Of a stretch of DNA of 64,000 bases, positions 55,908 to 64,000 are shown piece after piece. Under the pieces are notes generated by a model. The model searched no databases and was not told the DNA's origin. It saw nothing but the letters and a program-made list of their open reading frames with translations. Made by a program: the position numbers and the translations under genes. This stretch comes from DASUPK01 sp963800285 (lineage in GTDB: Bacteria; Actinomycetota; Thermoleophilia; Solirubrobacterales; 70-9). The first letter of the stretch is position 1, and every line of letters begins with the position of its first letter. Location: contig CAWDAL010000010.1 in the NCBI GenBank assembly GCA_963800285.1, positions 124,001-188,000 of the forward strand. The letters run 5' to 3'.

Positions 55908-57869
55908 ATGCGCCGACCCGGATGGTTGGCGGCGCTCCTCGTCCTCACCGCGTCCGCCTCGCTCATGCTCACGGCAAGCGCCGTGGCCGCATCGTCCCCC
56001 GAGCAGCAGCAGCTGGTGAACGCCTACGCGCCGGAGCTGATGCTTCGCCAGCAGACGGCGGACGACAACTGCAACACCAGGGAGGAGCAGTACAACCCGC
56101 CGACAACGGTCGACATCGTGCTCCGGAACCCCGCGGTCAAGCTGGTCCACTACGTCGGCGGGAAGGACGTGCCGATCAAACGGGGTCCGACCGCCGCGGA
56201 CATCGCGAGGCTGGGCGACGACTACTACCTCGACCTTCCGGGCGACCCGCTCAGCATCAAGTGCCCCACCCGTGGGAGCTACGCGAAGGACTTTCAGTCC
56301 CTGAGGAATGACGGCAAGGCACCAGCGGTCACCTACGCCCACATCGCCACCGAGCCCGGCTTCACGGGCCTCGTGGTCCAGTACTGGTTCTTCTACTACT
56401 TCAACCAGTTCAACGACGTCCACGAGGGCGACTGGGAGGGGATGCAGGTCTCCTTCGAGGCGGACACTCCAGCGGAGGCCCTCGTTCAGGGGCCTTCGCA
56501 GATCGCCCTCTTCCAGCACGCCGGGGGTGAGCGGGCCGATTGGGACGACGCCAAGGTCCAGAAGGACGGAACGCACCCGATCGTCTACCCGGCCGCCGGC
56601 TCCCACGCCACCTTCTACGACGACGCGATCTACATCCAGAACGGCTCGAACGGCTCCGGAGTGGGCTGCGACGACACTCAGCAGCCGCATGTCGAGTCCC
56701 GCCCGACGCCTGTGGTCATTCCCACCGCCGCGGCTCCGGGCAGCGAGTTCCAGTGGCTCGGCTTCCTGGGTCACTGGGGCCAGCGGGAAAAGGGGTTCAA
56801 CAACGGCCCGCAGGGGCCTACGACCAAGAAGCAGTGGCTTCGCCCCTTCACCTGGATGGAGGGAATTCGCCAGGCCAGCCCGAGGCTTCCCGGCGGGGCG
56901 ATCCTCGGGCCGGCCGCCAGCACCGCGTTCTGCGGCGCGATCGAGGGCATCTCCGAGTTCATCAACCTGGAGGCCAAGTCGATGCTGGGGGCAATCGGCC
57001 TCGGGCTCGCCCTGCTTCTCCTGATCGTCTTGCCCCCGATGTTCACCCGGTGGCGCCCGGTGGACATCTCGAAACTGCGACACGAGTGGACGGTCGGCCA
57101 GCTTCTTCGGGGTGCGCGGCAGCTCTACGGCCGGCACTGGCGCACCATGCTCGCGATCGCCCTGAGCGGCTTCGTGATCCTGGCGGCGATCCAGGGGGCG
57201 CAGTACATCTTCACGCAGGTCGCCGGTAGCGGTGACGTCCGGATCCATCCCTTCGGGCTCATGCTCGAGTTCAACGGCTCGATCGGGGAGCTCGCCTACC
57301 CGGTCGGCTCCGCCCTCGTCTCGGGAGCCGTCGTCGCCTTCGTCCACCAGCGAGAGCAGGGCAAGGACGCCGGTGTCCTGGAGAACTACAGGGAGATCTG
57401 GGGGAAGCTCTGGCGAGTCGTCGGCGCCCAGCTGCTCGTTTGGGTGTTCCTCGCCTTGATGGTCCTCACCGTCATCGGAATCCCGTTCGCCCTCTACTTC
57501 TACGTCGCCTGGCAGTTCGTGCAGCAGGAGATCCTGTTCGAGGATCGCCCGATCAGGGAGTCGCTGCGCGGCAGCCGTGCGCGCGTGCGAGGCCACTGGT
57601 GGCGCACGGTCGTGGTCACCGCGATCCTCGCGCTGATCGGCGTGGTCATCGGTCCGGTGCTCGGCTTCTTCCTGATCTTCCTCAATCTCTCGGCGGTGCT
57701 CGTCAACCTGATCGGGTCGATCGTCTATGCGCTGGTGTTCCCCTACGTCGCGCTGGGACGGACCCTGCTCTACCTGGACCTTTGCTCGCGCGAGGAGGCC
57801 GAGGAGGCAGCCGGCGTGACGAGGAAACGCTGGTACTCGAGGCCACGTCCGGCCACGGAGACCGGATAG
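55908..57869 (+). CDS. Exported Vps62-like domain with polytopic membrane domain
   Basis: The 653 residues begin with a signal peptide (LAALLVLTASASLMLTASAVA). An outer domain with YWFFYYFNQFNDVHEGDWEG, YPAAGSHATFYDD and GFLGHWGQREKGFNNGPQGP resembles Vps62-type domains. From about residue 355 several membrane segments follow (LGLALLLLIVLPPMF, TMLAIALSGFVILAAI, VWVFLALMVLTVIGIPFALY). A cytoplasmic tail is rich in Arg. The function is unknown; similar bacterial proteins are annotated only by the domain. I use ATG 55908; a GTG lies one codon before. Confidence 0.65.
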   Translation: MRRPGWLAALLVLTASASLMLTASAVAASSPEQQQLVNAYAPELMLRQQTADDNCNTREEQYNPPTTVDIVLRNPAVKLVHYVGGKDVPIKRGPTAADIARLGDDYYLDLPGDPLSIKCPTRGSYAKDFQSLRNDGKAPAVTYAHIATEPGFTGLVVQYWFFYYFNQFNDVHEGDWEGMQVSFEADTPAEALVQGPSQIALFQHAGGERADWDDAKVQKDGTHPIVYPAAGSHATFYDDAIYIQNGSNGSGVGCDDTQQPHVESRPTPVVIPTAAAPGSEFQWLGFLGHWGQREKGFNNGPQGPTTKKQWLRPFTWMEGIRQASPRLPGGAILGPAASTAFCGAIEGISEFINLEAKSMLGAIGLGLALLLLIVLPPMFTRWRPVDISKLRHEWTVGQLLRGARQLYGRHWRTMLAIALSGFVILAAIQGAQYIFTQVAGSGDVRIHPFGLMLEFNGSIGELAYPVGSALVSGAVVAFVHQREQGKDAGVLENYREIWGKLWRVVGAQLLVWVFLALMVLTVIGIPFALYFYVAWQFVQQEILFEDRPIRESLRGSRARVRGHWWRTVVVTAILALIGVVIGPVLGFFLIFLNLSAVLVNLIGSIVYALVFPYVALGRTLLYLDLCSREEAEEAAGVTRKRWYSRPRPATETG

Positions 57870-57909
57870 GAGCTCCACCGGGCTCGCCGCCTACGGCTAC
57901 CTTCGCGGC

Positions 57910-59196
57910 GTGCTCTTCGATCGAGCCAAGATCTACGTCGAGGGCGGCCGCGGTGGCAACGGCGTGGTCAGCTTTCGCCGCGAGGCGCACGTGCCGCGTG
58001 GCGGACCCGACGGCGGCGACGGCGGCCGCGGCGGCGACGTGGTGCTCGTCTGCGATGCCCAGCGCCGGGACCTCTCCTCGCTGGGCCGCAGCCGGCACTT
58101 CCGCGCCGGGCGCGGGGAGCACGGCAGGGGCAAGCGCCAGCACGGGGAGCGGGGTGAGGATCGGGTGATCCCGGTCCCGCCGGGCACAGTCGTCCACGGG
58201 CTGGACGGCTCTGAGACGGAGCTGCTCGCGGACGGGCAACGGCTGGTCGTCGCGCGCGGCGGATCCGGAGGTCACGGCAACAAGCGCTTTGCGACCTCCA
58301 CCCGGCAGGCGCCGCGGTTCGCGGAGAAGGGCCTCGACGGCGAGTCCGGCGAGATCGAGCTGCGACTCAAGCTGCTCGCAGACGTCGGTCTCGTCGGCCT
58401 GCCGAACGCCGGCAAGTCGTCGCTGCTCGCCCGGTTGACCCGCGCCGACCCGAAGGTCGCCGGCTATCCGTTCACGACCGTCGAGCCCAACCTGGGCGCG
58501 ATCGTGCTGGAGGACCGCCAGCTGGTGCTCGCGGACATTCCCGGGCTGATCGAGGGCGCCGCCGAGGGGGCCGGCCTCGGGCACGAGTTCCTCGCACATC
58601 TCGAGCGCTGCCGGCTGCTCGTTCACCTGGTCGAGGTCGCGCCGCCGGAGGGGGATCCGGAGACGAACTACCGGACCGTGCGGGGCGAGCTCGCCGGCTA
58701 CGGCGCGGGGCTCGACGGCCTGCCCGAGATCACCGCCCTCTCCAAGATCGACCTGCTTCCTGCGGAGGAGGCGGAGCGCACCGTCGCGGAGTGGCGAGAG
58801 AATCCGGGAGAGCCGCGCCCGGCGGTGCTGGGGATCTCCTCCGCCACGGGTTCCGGCCTCGACGAGCTCGTCCGCGAGATCTTCGCCTCCCTGCCCGAGG
58901 AGGAGGTGCAGGAGGCACCCGGCCCTCGGGAGTTCGAGGCCGAGCACCGCGTCTACCGGCCGGGGGCGGAGGAGGGCTTCGAGGTCCTCCGGGAGGGCGA
59001 CGGGCGCTTCCGCATCAGGGGCCGCGGGATCGAGCTGCTGATCGCCCGCCACGACCTGGAGAACCCGGAGGCGCTCGACTACCTCGAGAGGCGCCTGCGG
59101 GAGATCGGCGTGATCTCGGCCCTCGAGCGCGCCGGCTTCGAGCCCGGCGACGAGGTCGTCGTGGGTGATCTCGAATTCGAGCTGGACCCGACCTAG
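57910..59196 (+). CDS. obgE: Obg-family GTPase (CgtA)
   Basis: The 428-residue protein is a ribosome-assembly and stress GTPase. The Gly-rich Obg domain reads AKIYVEGGRGGNGVVSFRR, GGDGGRGGDVVLVCD and GGSGGHGNKRFATSTRQAP. The G domain has G1 GLPNAGKSSLLA, G2 YPFTTVEPNLG, G3 ADIPGLIEGA, G4 SKID and G5 SSATGSG. The C-terminal OCT domain (YRPGAEEGFEVLREGDGRF, LREIGVISALERAGFEPGD) is also present. The GTG start at 57910 fits (LFDRAKIYVEGG). It is followed 12 bases later by proB, the common obg-proB order. Confidence 0.95.
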   Translation: MLFDRAKIYVEGGRGGNGVVSFRREAHVPRGGPDGGDGGRGGDVVLVCDAQRRDLSSLGRSRHFRAGRGEHGRGKRQHGERGEDRVIPVPPGTVVHGLDGSETELLADGQRLVVARGGSGGHGNKRFATSTRQAPRFAEKGLDGESGEIELRLKLLADVGLVGLPNAGKSSLLARLTRADPKVAGYPFTTVEPNLGAIVLEDRQLVLADIPGLIEGAAEGAGLGHEFLAHLERCRLLVHLVEVAPPEGDPETNYRTVRGELAGYGAGLDGLPEITALSKIDLLPAEEAERTVAEWRENPGEPRPAVLGISSATGSGLDELVREIFASLPEEEVQEAPGPREFEAEHRVYRPGAEEGFEVLREGDGRFRIRGRGIELLIARHDLENPEALDYLERRLREIGVISALERAGFEPGDEVVVGDLEFELDPT

Positions 59197-59208
59197 AATC
59201 GCCGCGCC

Positions 59209-60297
59209 ATGACCGTCGTCGCGAAACTCGGCTCGTCGATCGTCGCCGGAGAGGGGGGAGCTCTCCGCAGCGACGTGCTCGACCTCGTCTGCACGCAGGT
59301 CGCCGAGCTGCACGTCGGCGGCGAGAACGTCGTCATGGTCACGTCGGGCGCGATCGCCCGCGGCATGCGGGTGCTGGAGCTGCCGGCCCGGCCCTCCGCG
59401 ATCGACGAGCTGCAGGCGGCCTCGGCCGTCGGGCAGGGGAGCCTCTTCAGGGCCTACGAGGAGCGGCTGGCGAAAGGCGATGTGCGGGCCGCCCAGGTCC
59501 TGCTCACCGCCTCGGACCTCCAGCTGCGAACCCACTATCTGAACGCCCGTCAGACGCTGCGCCGCCTGATCGCCTGGCGGGTCGTCCCGGTCGTGAACGA
59601 GAACGACACCACTGCGACCGACGAGATCACCTTCGGCGACAACGACTTCCTGGCCGCGCAGGTGGCGATCATGCTCGAGGCGCGGCTCCTGGTCCTGCTC
59701 ACCGACCAGACCGGTCTCTATACGAAGGACCCGCGCCGCCACGATGACGCCGAGCTAGTCTCGGAGGTCAGGGACGAAGTGCAGCTGTCCGGATACGAGA
59801 TCGGCGAGCACACCTCGCCGTTCGGGCTCGGCGGGATGCGCAGCAAGGTGGCCGCCGCCGGGATGGCCGGGGCCTCGGGCATCGGCGCGGTGATCTGTGA
59901 CGGCACGGCGGACGGGACATTGCTTGCGGCCGCGGGCGGCGAGGCGACGGGAACACGCTTCGCCCCGCATATCGAGCGGGCTTCGAGCTTCAAGCTCTGG
60001 CTGCGCTACGCGAAGCCGAGCCACGGAAAGCTGGGCGTGGACGATGGAGCCGCCCGGGTGCTCCGCGAGAGCGGCAGCAGCCTGCTGCCGGTCGGCATCA
60101 CCGATGTCGAGGGCGAGTTCGACGCCGGCGACGCGGTCGACGTGACCGCCGACGGTCGGACGATCGGGAAGGGGATCGTCAACTACTCCGCCGATGAGCT
60201 GCGCCGCATCAAGGGGATGCGGACCGACCAGGTCCGCGAGCTGCTCCCGCACGCCTCCGAGGAGGCGGTGCACCGCGACTATTTCGTCTTGACCTAG
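59209..60297 (+). CDS. proB: Glutamate 5-kinase
   Basis: The 362-residue enzyme phosphorylates glutamate, the first step of proline synthesis. The amino-acid-kinase domain has VVAKLGSSIVAG, VVMVTSGAIARG, PVVNENDTTATDEITFGDND and LLTDQTGLYTKDPR. The C-terminal PUA domain (about 270-350, SSLLPVGITDVEGEFDAGDA, GIVNYSADELRRIKGMRT) is complete. It is probably feedback-inhibited by proline through the kinase domain, as in homologues. proA is not adjacent within this window. Confidence 0.95.
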   Translation: MTVVAKLGSSIVAGEGGALRSDVLDLVCTQVAELHVGGENVVMVTSGAIARGMRVLELPARPSAIDELQAASAVGQGSLFRAYEERLAKGDVRAAQVLLTASDLQLRTHYLNARQTLRRLIAWRVVPVVNENDTTATDEITFGDNDFLAAQVAIMLEARLLVLLTDQTGLYTKDPRRHDDAELVSEVRDEVQLSGYEIGEHTSPFGLGGMRSKVAAAGMAGASGIGAVICDGTADGTLLAAAGGEATGTRFAPHIERASSFKLWLRYAKPSHGKLGVDDGAARVLRESGSSLLPVGITDVEGEFDAGDAVDVTADGRTIGKGIVNYSADELRRIKGMRTDQVRELLPHASEEAVHRDYFVLT

Positions 60298-60302
60298 CGC
60301 GC

Positions 60303-61478
60303 GTGAGGGGGCTGTTGCGCGACCGGTTGGCGCGCCGGCAGGGCATGGCCGGCCTGGTCGCCCAGCTCACCCAGGCCGCGGCGGGGCTCGGGATCATCCT
60401 GGTCGTCCGCGAGGGCGGCGGCTCGTTGTCGCTGGCGGGCGCGGCAGCCGCCGTCTTCCTGATCGCCACCGGCGCGGCGCGCCCCGTGCAGGGCCGGCTG
60501 ATCGACCGCCATGGGCCGCCACCGGTTCTCATCCCCTGTGCGGTCATTCACCTCGCCGGCTTCGGCGGACTGGTCGCCTGGACGCAGCTCGTCGGCGCGA
60601 CCTGGCCGCTCCTGCTCTTCGCCATCCCGATCGGCCTGGGCGAGCCCCCGGTCTCCGCGAGCATGCGAATCACGTGGGGGCGGATGGCGGACGCCGAAGA
60701 CCGCACCGCGGCCTACAGCGTGGTGACCCTGACCCAGGAGCTCGCGGTGCTGCTCGGCCCCCTGCTCCTGGCCTTCATCGTGGCGGTGGCGTCGGCGGCC
60801 GCGGCGGTCCTGATCGTCGGCGGCCTCGCGAGCGCCGGGACGGTCGTCCTCGCGTTCGTGATGCCCCGCCACCTGCACGCGGAGCAGGTTAGGCACCGCA
60901 GCGCGCTTCGCTCGCCCGGCGTGCGGCTCGCGCTGATGGTCAACCTCAGCTTCGCTCTGGGGCTCGGCTGCGTCGAGCTCGGGATCCCGGCGCTCGCCGG
61001 GGAGCGAGGTGTGCCGGCGGTCAGCGGGGTGATGCTCGCCGTGATGTCCGTCGGCGGGATTCTCGGGGCGATCGGATACGCGGCGAGGCGATGTAGGCGC
61101 GATTCGGCGGCGCGCCTTGGGCTGCTGCTCGCGGTCTATGCCCTCGCCGTCGGCTCGCTGATCGCGACGCCGTCGTTCGCGGTGATGGTGCTGCCGCTGC
61201 TGCTGGCCGGCGCCGCGCTCAACCCGATCGTCACAACGGTCGCCCTGCTGGTGGAGGACCACGCCGGAGCCGCCGCGGCGGAGGCGTTCGGCTGGCAGTC
61301 GACCTCCCTCGCGATGGGGGCTGCGGCCGGCAATGCGCTGTCAGGGCCGCTCGCCCAGCATCACGGTGCCTCCGCCGCCTTCCTGGCGGCGACGATTGCG
61401 GCCGTCGCGGCCACGATCCTGGCCACCGCGGCGCACCGCGGTCTCGCGACTGGCCAGCTAGCCAGTCCAACCCATTAG
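60303..61478 (+). CDS. MFS transporter
   Basis: The 391-residue protein has about twelve hydrophobic segments in two halves (VAQLTQAAAGLGIILVVR; LALMVNLSFALGLGCVELGI) with a basic central loop (MPRHLHAEQVRHRSALRSP). An MFS-type A-motif-like stretch (GAARPVQGRLIDRHGPP) lies after the second segment. The substrate cannot be inferred; the general look is that of drug- or sugar-efflux MFS proteins. It begins 5 bases after proB (GTG 60303), so it may be in the same transcript. Confidence 0.82.
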   Translation: MRGLLRDRLARRQGMAGLVAQLTQAAAGLGIILVVREGGGSLSLAGAAAAVFLIATGAARPVQGRLIDRHGPPPVLIPCAVIHLAGFGGLVAWTQLVGATWPLLLFAIPIGLGEPPVSASMRITWGRMADAEDRTAAYSVVTLTQELAVLLGPLLLAFIVAVASAAAAVLIVGGLASAGTVVLAFVMPRHLHAEQVRHRSALRSPGVRLALMVNLSFALGLGCVELGIPALAGERGVPAVSGVMLAVMSVGGILGAIGYAARRCRRDSAARLGLLLAVYALAVGSLIATPSFAVMVLPLLLAGAALNPIVTTVALLVEDHAGAAAAEAFGWQSTSLAMGAAAGNALSGPLAQHHGASAAFLAATIAAVAATILATAAHRGLATGQLASPTH

Positions 61479-61490
61479 AGTCCGGGATCG

Positions 61491-63506
61491 ATGGGTTCAG
61501 GAGAGGAAGCCGGCAGCGTGCTCAGCGATGCCCAGCGGGCGATCCTGACCGCCGTCTGCGACACGGTCGTGCCCTCGCTCCCGCGCGACCGCGATCCCGA
61601 GGGGCTGTGGGGGCGCAAGGCGAGTGACATCGGCGTCGACGCCGGCGCCGCCCTGCTGATCTCCGAGATCCCCGATCCCGAGCTTCGGGGCGGGCTTCTG
61701 ATGCTGCTCGATGCGCTCGGTGAGCAGGGGATCACGCGTGCCCCTTCGCAGGAATCGAAGGAGCAGATCCTGCGCAACACCGCGCTCTCCGATCCGCGGG
61801 CCGCCGCCGGCGTCGCGGCGTTGATCGGGATGACGCTCTTTCTCCACTACGGGGCGCCCGACCCGCAGACGGGTCAGAACCCGAACTGGAAGACGTTCCG
61901 CTACCCGGGGCCGATCTCGCCGCCGCCGCAGGTGGAGAAGCCGCTGCGCATCCATGGGCCCCAGGGCTCCGAGGAGACGCTGGAGGCGGACGTCTGCATC
62001 GTCGGGTCCGGATCGGGCGGCGCCGTGGTCGCCGCGGTCCTCGCCGCGCGCGGGCTCGACGTGATCGTGCTCGAGGCGGCCGGCTACTACAACGAATCCG
62101 ACTTCACCCAGCTCGAGCTGCCCGCCTACCAGCAGATGTTCTGGCGCGGTGGGCCCAACCCGACTGCGGATGGCAACGTCAGCCTGGTCGCCGGCACCAC
62201 ACTCGGCGGCGGCACGACCATCAACTGGACCAACTGCCTGCGCACCCGCCCCTCCGTCCGCGAGCAGTGGGCCGAGCACGGCCTGGACGGCGTCGACGGA
62301 CCGGAGTTCGACCGCCACATGGACGCGGTGTGGGAGCGAGTCACGGCGAACGAGCGCTGCAGCGACCTGAACGGAACGCAGCAGCGCCTCCGCGAGGGCG
62401 CCGAGGCCCTGGGCTGGAGCTTCGAGACGATCGTCCGCAACACCGATCCGGAGACCTACACGCCCGAGCAGGCCGGCTATCTCGGCTTCGGCGACCAGTC
62501 GGGCAGCAAGCGCAGCGCGGATCGCACCTGGCTCGCCGACGCGCAGGAGCACGGCGCGCGCTTCCTGACCTTCACCCGCGCCGCCCGAGTGCTCACGGAG
62601 GCCGGCCGGGCGAGCGGCGTCGAGGCGGTCTGGCAGACGCCGGACGGACGCGGTGCCAAGGTGACCGTGAAGGCGCCGCGCGTGGTCGTCGCCTGTGGCT
62701 CGCTCGAGTCGCCGGCGCTGCTGCTTCGCTCCGGCATCGGCGGTCCGGCGGTCGGCCAGAACCTGCGGCTGCATCCGTCGAGCGTCGTCGGCGGCGCCTA
62801 CGGCACCGACCAGGAGGCCTGGTGGGGGCCGCCGCAGGCCGGGCTCTGCGACCAGTTCGCCGATACGGGCGAGGGCTACGGCTTCCTGATCGAGACCGCG
62901 CAGTACGCGCCCGGCCTGATCGGCTCCGCCACACCCTGGATCTCGGGCCAGGATCACAAGCAGCGGATGGAGGAGTTCCGCTTCACCGGGACCTTCATCT
63001 CGCTCACCCGCGACCGGGGAGCGGGCTCGGTGGGCGTCGACGCGAACGGCGAGGCCGTGCCGCTCTATTCCGTGAGGGACCCGCTCGACCTGGAGAACCT
63101 GAAGCACGGGATCGAGGTGCAGATCCGCCTCCACGAGGCCGCCGGCGCCCACCAGATCGGGCCACTCGCAGAGGGGGCGCCCACCTGGCGCCGGGGGGAC
63201 GACCTCGAAGCTTTCATCGCCGGCGTCCAGCGCATCCCGTTCCGGGCCGGCGGACACAAGCTCTTCAGCGCACATCAGATGGGCACCTGCCGCATGGGCG
63301 CCGATCCGCAGACCTCGGTGGCGGGCCCGCTGGGCGAGCTGCATGACACCAGGGGGGTGTGGATCGGCGACGGCAGCGCCTTCCCGACGTCCTCGGGCAC
63401 CAACCCGATGATCTCGATCATGTCCCTGGCCCACCGGACCGCGGAGGCGATCGCGGACGAGGCGGGGGCGGCTACGACTGAGACTGAAGCGGCGCAGCCC
63501 GCTTAG
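61491..63506 (+). CDS. GMC-family FAD-dependent oxidoreductase (alcohol oxidase/dehydrogenase type)
   Basis: The 671-residue protein has an N-terminal helical region (about 1-150, QRAILTAVCDTVVPSLPRD) like the small-subunit fold of gluconate dehydrogenase. The GMC FAD domain follows, with VCIVGSGSGGAVVAAVLAAR, AGTTLGGGTTINWTNCLRTR, VVVACGSLESPALLLRSG and the closing HQMGTCRMGADPQTSV and GDGSAFPTSSGTNPMISI. The layout resembles long-chain alcohol oxidases. An aldehyde dehydrogenase follows 28 bases later, so the pair could oxidise an alcohol through the aldehyde to the acid. The substrate is unknown. Confidence 0.88.
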   Translation: MGSGEEAGSVLSDAQRAILTAVCDTVVPSLPRDRDPEGLWGRKASDIGVDAGAALLISEIPDPELRGGLLMLLDALGEQGITRAPSQESKEQILRNTALSDPRAAAGVAALIGMTLFLHYGAPDPQTGQNPNWKTFRYPGPISPPPQVEKPLRIHGPQGSEETLEADVCIVGSGSGGAVVAAVLAARGLDVIVLEAAGYYNESDFTQLELPAYQQMFWRGGPNPTADGNVSLVAGTTLGGGTTINWTNCLRTRPSVREQWAEHGLDGVDGPEFDRHMDAVWERVTANERCSDLNGTQQRLREGAEALGWSFETIVRNTDPETYTPEQAGYLGFGDQSGSKRSADRTWLADAQEHGARFLTFTRAARVLTEAGRASGVEAVWQTPDGRGAKVTVKAPRVVVACGSLESPALLLRSGIGGPAVGQNLRLHPSSVVGGAYGTDQEAWWGPPQAGLCDQFADTGEGYGFLIETAQYAPGLIGSATPWISGQDHKQRMEEFRFTGTFISLTRDRGAGSVGVDANGEAVPLYSVRDPLDLENLKHGIEVQIRLHEAAGAHQIGPLAEGAPTWRRGDDLEAFIAGVQRIPFRAGGHKLFSAHQMGTCRMGADPQTSVAGPLGELHDTRGVWIGDGSAFPTSSGTNPMISIMSLAHRTAEAIADEAGAATTETEAAQPA

Positions 63507-63534
63507 AACAACTCCAACGTGAAGGAGCGAGACC

Positions 63535-64000
63535 TTGGCTACTGAGACGGCGGCCCCCGCAAAGGCGGGTCATCCCACCGAAGAGATCGTCCGCGACCGC
63601 CTCTACATCGGAGGCCAGTGGGTCGAGCCACAGGGCAGTGGCACGATCGAGGTGATCGACTCGACCACCGAGCAGGTGATCGGGCGGATCCCCGAGGGGA
63701 CCGCCGAGGACGTCGACGACGCCGTGGAGGCCGCGCGCGGTGGCTTCGAGGCGTGGCGGCAGGTGCCGGTCGAGTCTCGGGTCGACGCCTGTATGGCGAT
63801 CAGCGCCGCGCTCGCCGAGCGCGGAGACGAGATCGCGGCTCTGGTGTCGGCGGAGGTCGGGATGCCGCTCGCACTCGCCCGCACCATTCAGGCCGGCCTG
63901 CCCGCGATGGACTTCGGGTCGCAGGCGCAGGTCGCCTCCGAGGTCGTCTGGGAGGAGCAGATCGGCAACTCGCTGGTCGTGCGCGAGCCGATCGGCGTGG
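63535..64000 (+). CDS. Aldehyde dehydrogenase family protein (3' end cut by window)
   Basis: 155 visible residues match the N-terminal part of ALDH: DRLYIGGQWVEPQGSGTIEV, IDSTTEQVIGRIPEGTAEDV, AVEAARGGFEAWRQVPVESR and LVSAEVGMPLALARTIQAG. The catalytic Cys and Glu lie beyond the window. The start is TTG 63535, chosen because GAAGGAGCGAG sits just upstream and it gives a short natural lead. It probably forms an operon with the GMC oxidoreductase and oxidises its aldehyde product with NAD(P)+. Confidence 0.9.
   Translation, partial: MATETAAPAKAGHPTEEIVRDRLYIGGQWVEPQGSGTIEVIDSTTEQVIGRIPEGTAEDVDDAVEAARGGFEAWRQVPVESRVDACMAISAALAERGDEIAALVSAEVGMPLALARTIQAGLPAMDFGSQAQVASEVVWEEQIGNSLVVREPIGV

Overview
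The window is G+C-rich and densely coded. It carries an actinobacterial set of housekeeping genes: tig, clpP, clpX, valS, folC, ndk, maf, mreB/C/D, PBP2/RodA, an RNase E/G, rplU, rpmA, obgE and proB. Many short NTF2/SnoaL-like proteins begin MSEENVE and end EALEAAGLSE. Together with GTG/TTG/CTG starts, this suggests a Thermoleophilia-type actinobacterium (Solirubrobacterales or a relative). The assignment is inference; there is no rRNA in the window.

Layout. 1-3.1 kb: a partial fatty-acid hydroxylase, a scrambled beta-helix gene remnant, tRNA-Arg(TCT), a secreted lipase and tRNA-His(GTG). 3.1-14.0 kb: a putative genomic island bounded by an exact 46-bp direct repeat, made of the tRNA-His 3' half and its copy at 13944-13989. 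It holds two IS110-family transposases (one frameshifted), a frameshifted receiver/FAD-reductase fusion, an MsrA, a sulfotransferase, a secreted ASH-like protein and a minus-strand series of NTF2-like genes. The NTF2-like genes share their 5' and 3' ends and are separated by a twin-hairpin repeat found only here. No integrase is visible. 14-24 kb: a small ABM-like protein, a broken NTF2 gene, a frameshifted acyl-CoA synthetase, glnB-amt, a PASTA Ser/Thr kinase, OsmC, an alkyltransferase-like protein, CorA, a CtaG-like protein and a spermidine-synthase-like membrane protein. 24-36 kb: protein quality control (tig, clpP, clpX, a GroES-like protein) interspersed with cupin, DUF488, M23 peptidase, NTF2, VOC, an ECF41 sigma factor with its epimerase partner, and a hydrolase/cyclase fusion. 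36-43 kb: valS, folC, a zinc-ribbon membrane protein, a frameshifted DUF559 gene, ndk and maf. 43-52 kb: a cell-elongation operon in which PBP2-RodA occurs twice, once on each side of mreC-mreD. 52-64 kb: rng-rplU-rpmA, a degenerate HesB-like protein, a class-I amidotransferase, a Vps62-like membrane protein, obgE-proB, an MFS transporter, and a GMC oxidoreductase followed by a partial aldehyde dehydrogenase.

The genes fall into working groups. ClpXP and trigger factor handle protein turnover and folding. MreBCD with two PBP2/RodA pairs drives lateral wall synthesis. GlnB/Amt senses and imports ammonium. The ECF41 sigma factor probably controls its own epimerase operon. GMC oxidase plus aldehyde dehydrogenase would oxidise an alcohol to an acid. 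The most unusual part is the tRNA-His island, where unrelated cargo sits between recurring NTF2 gene ends and hairpin repeats. Several genes carry single-base frameshifts or stops, so either real decay near mobile DNA or residual sequencing error must be considered.
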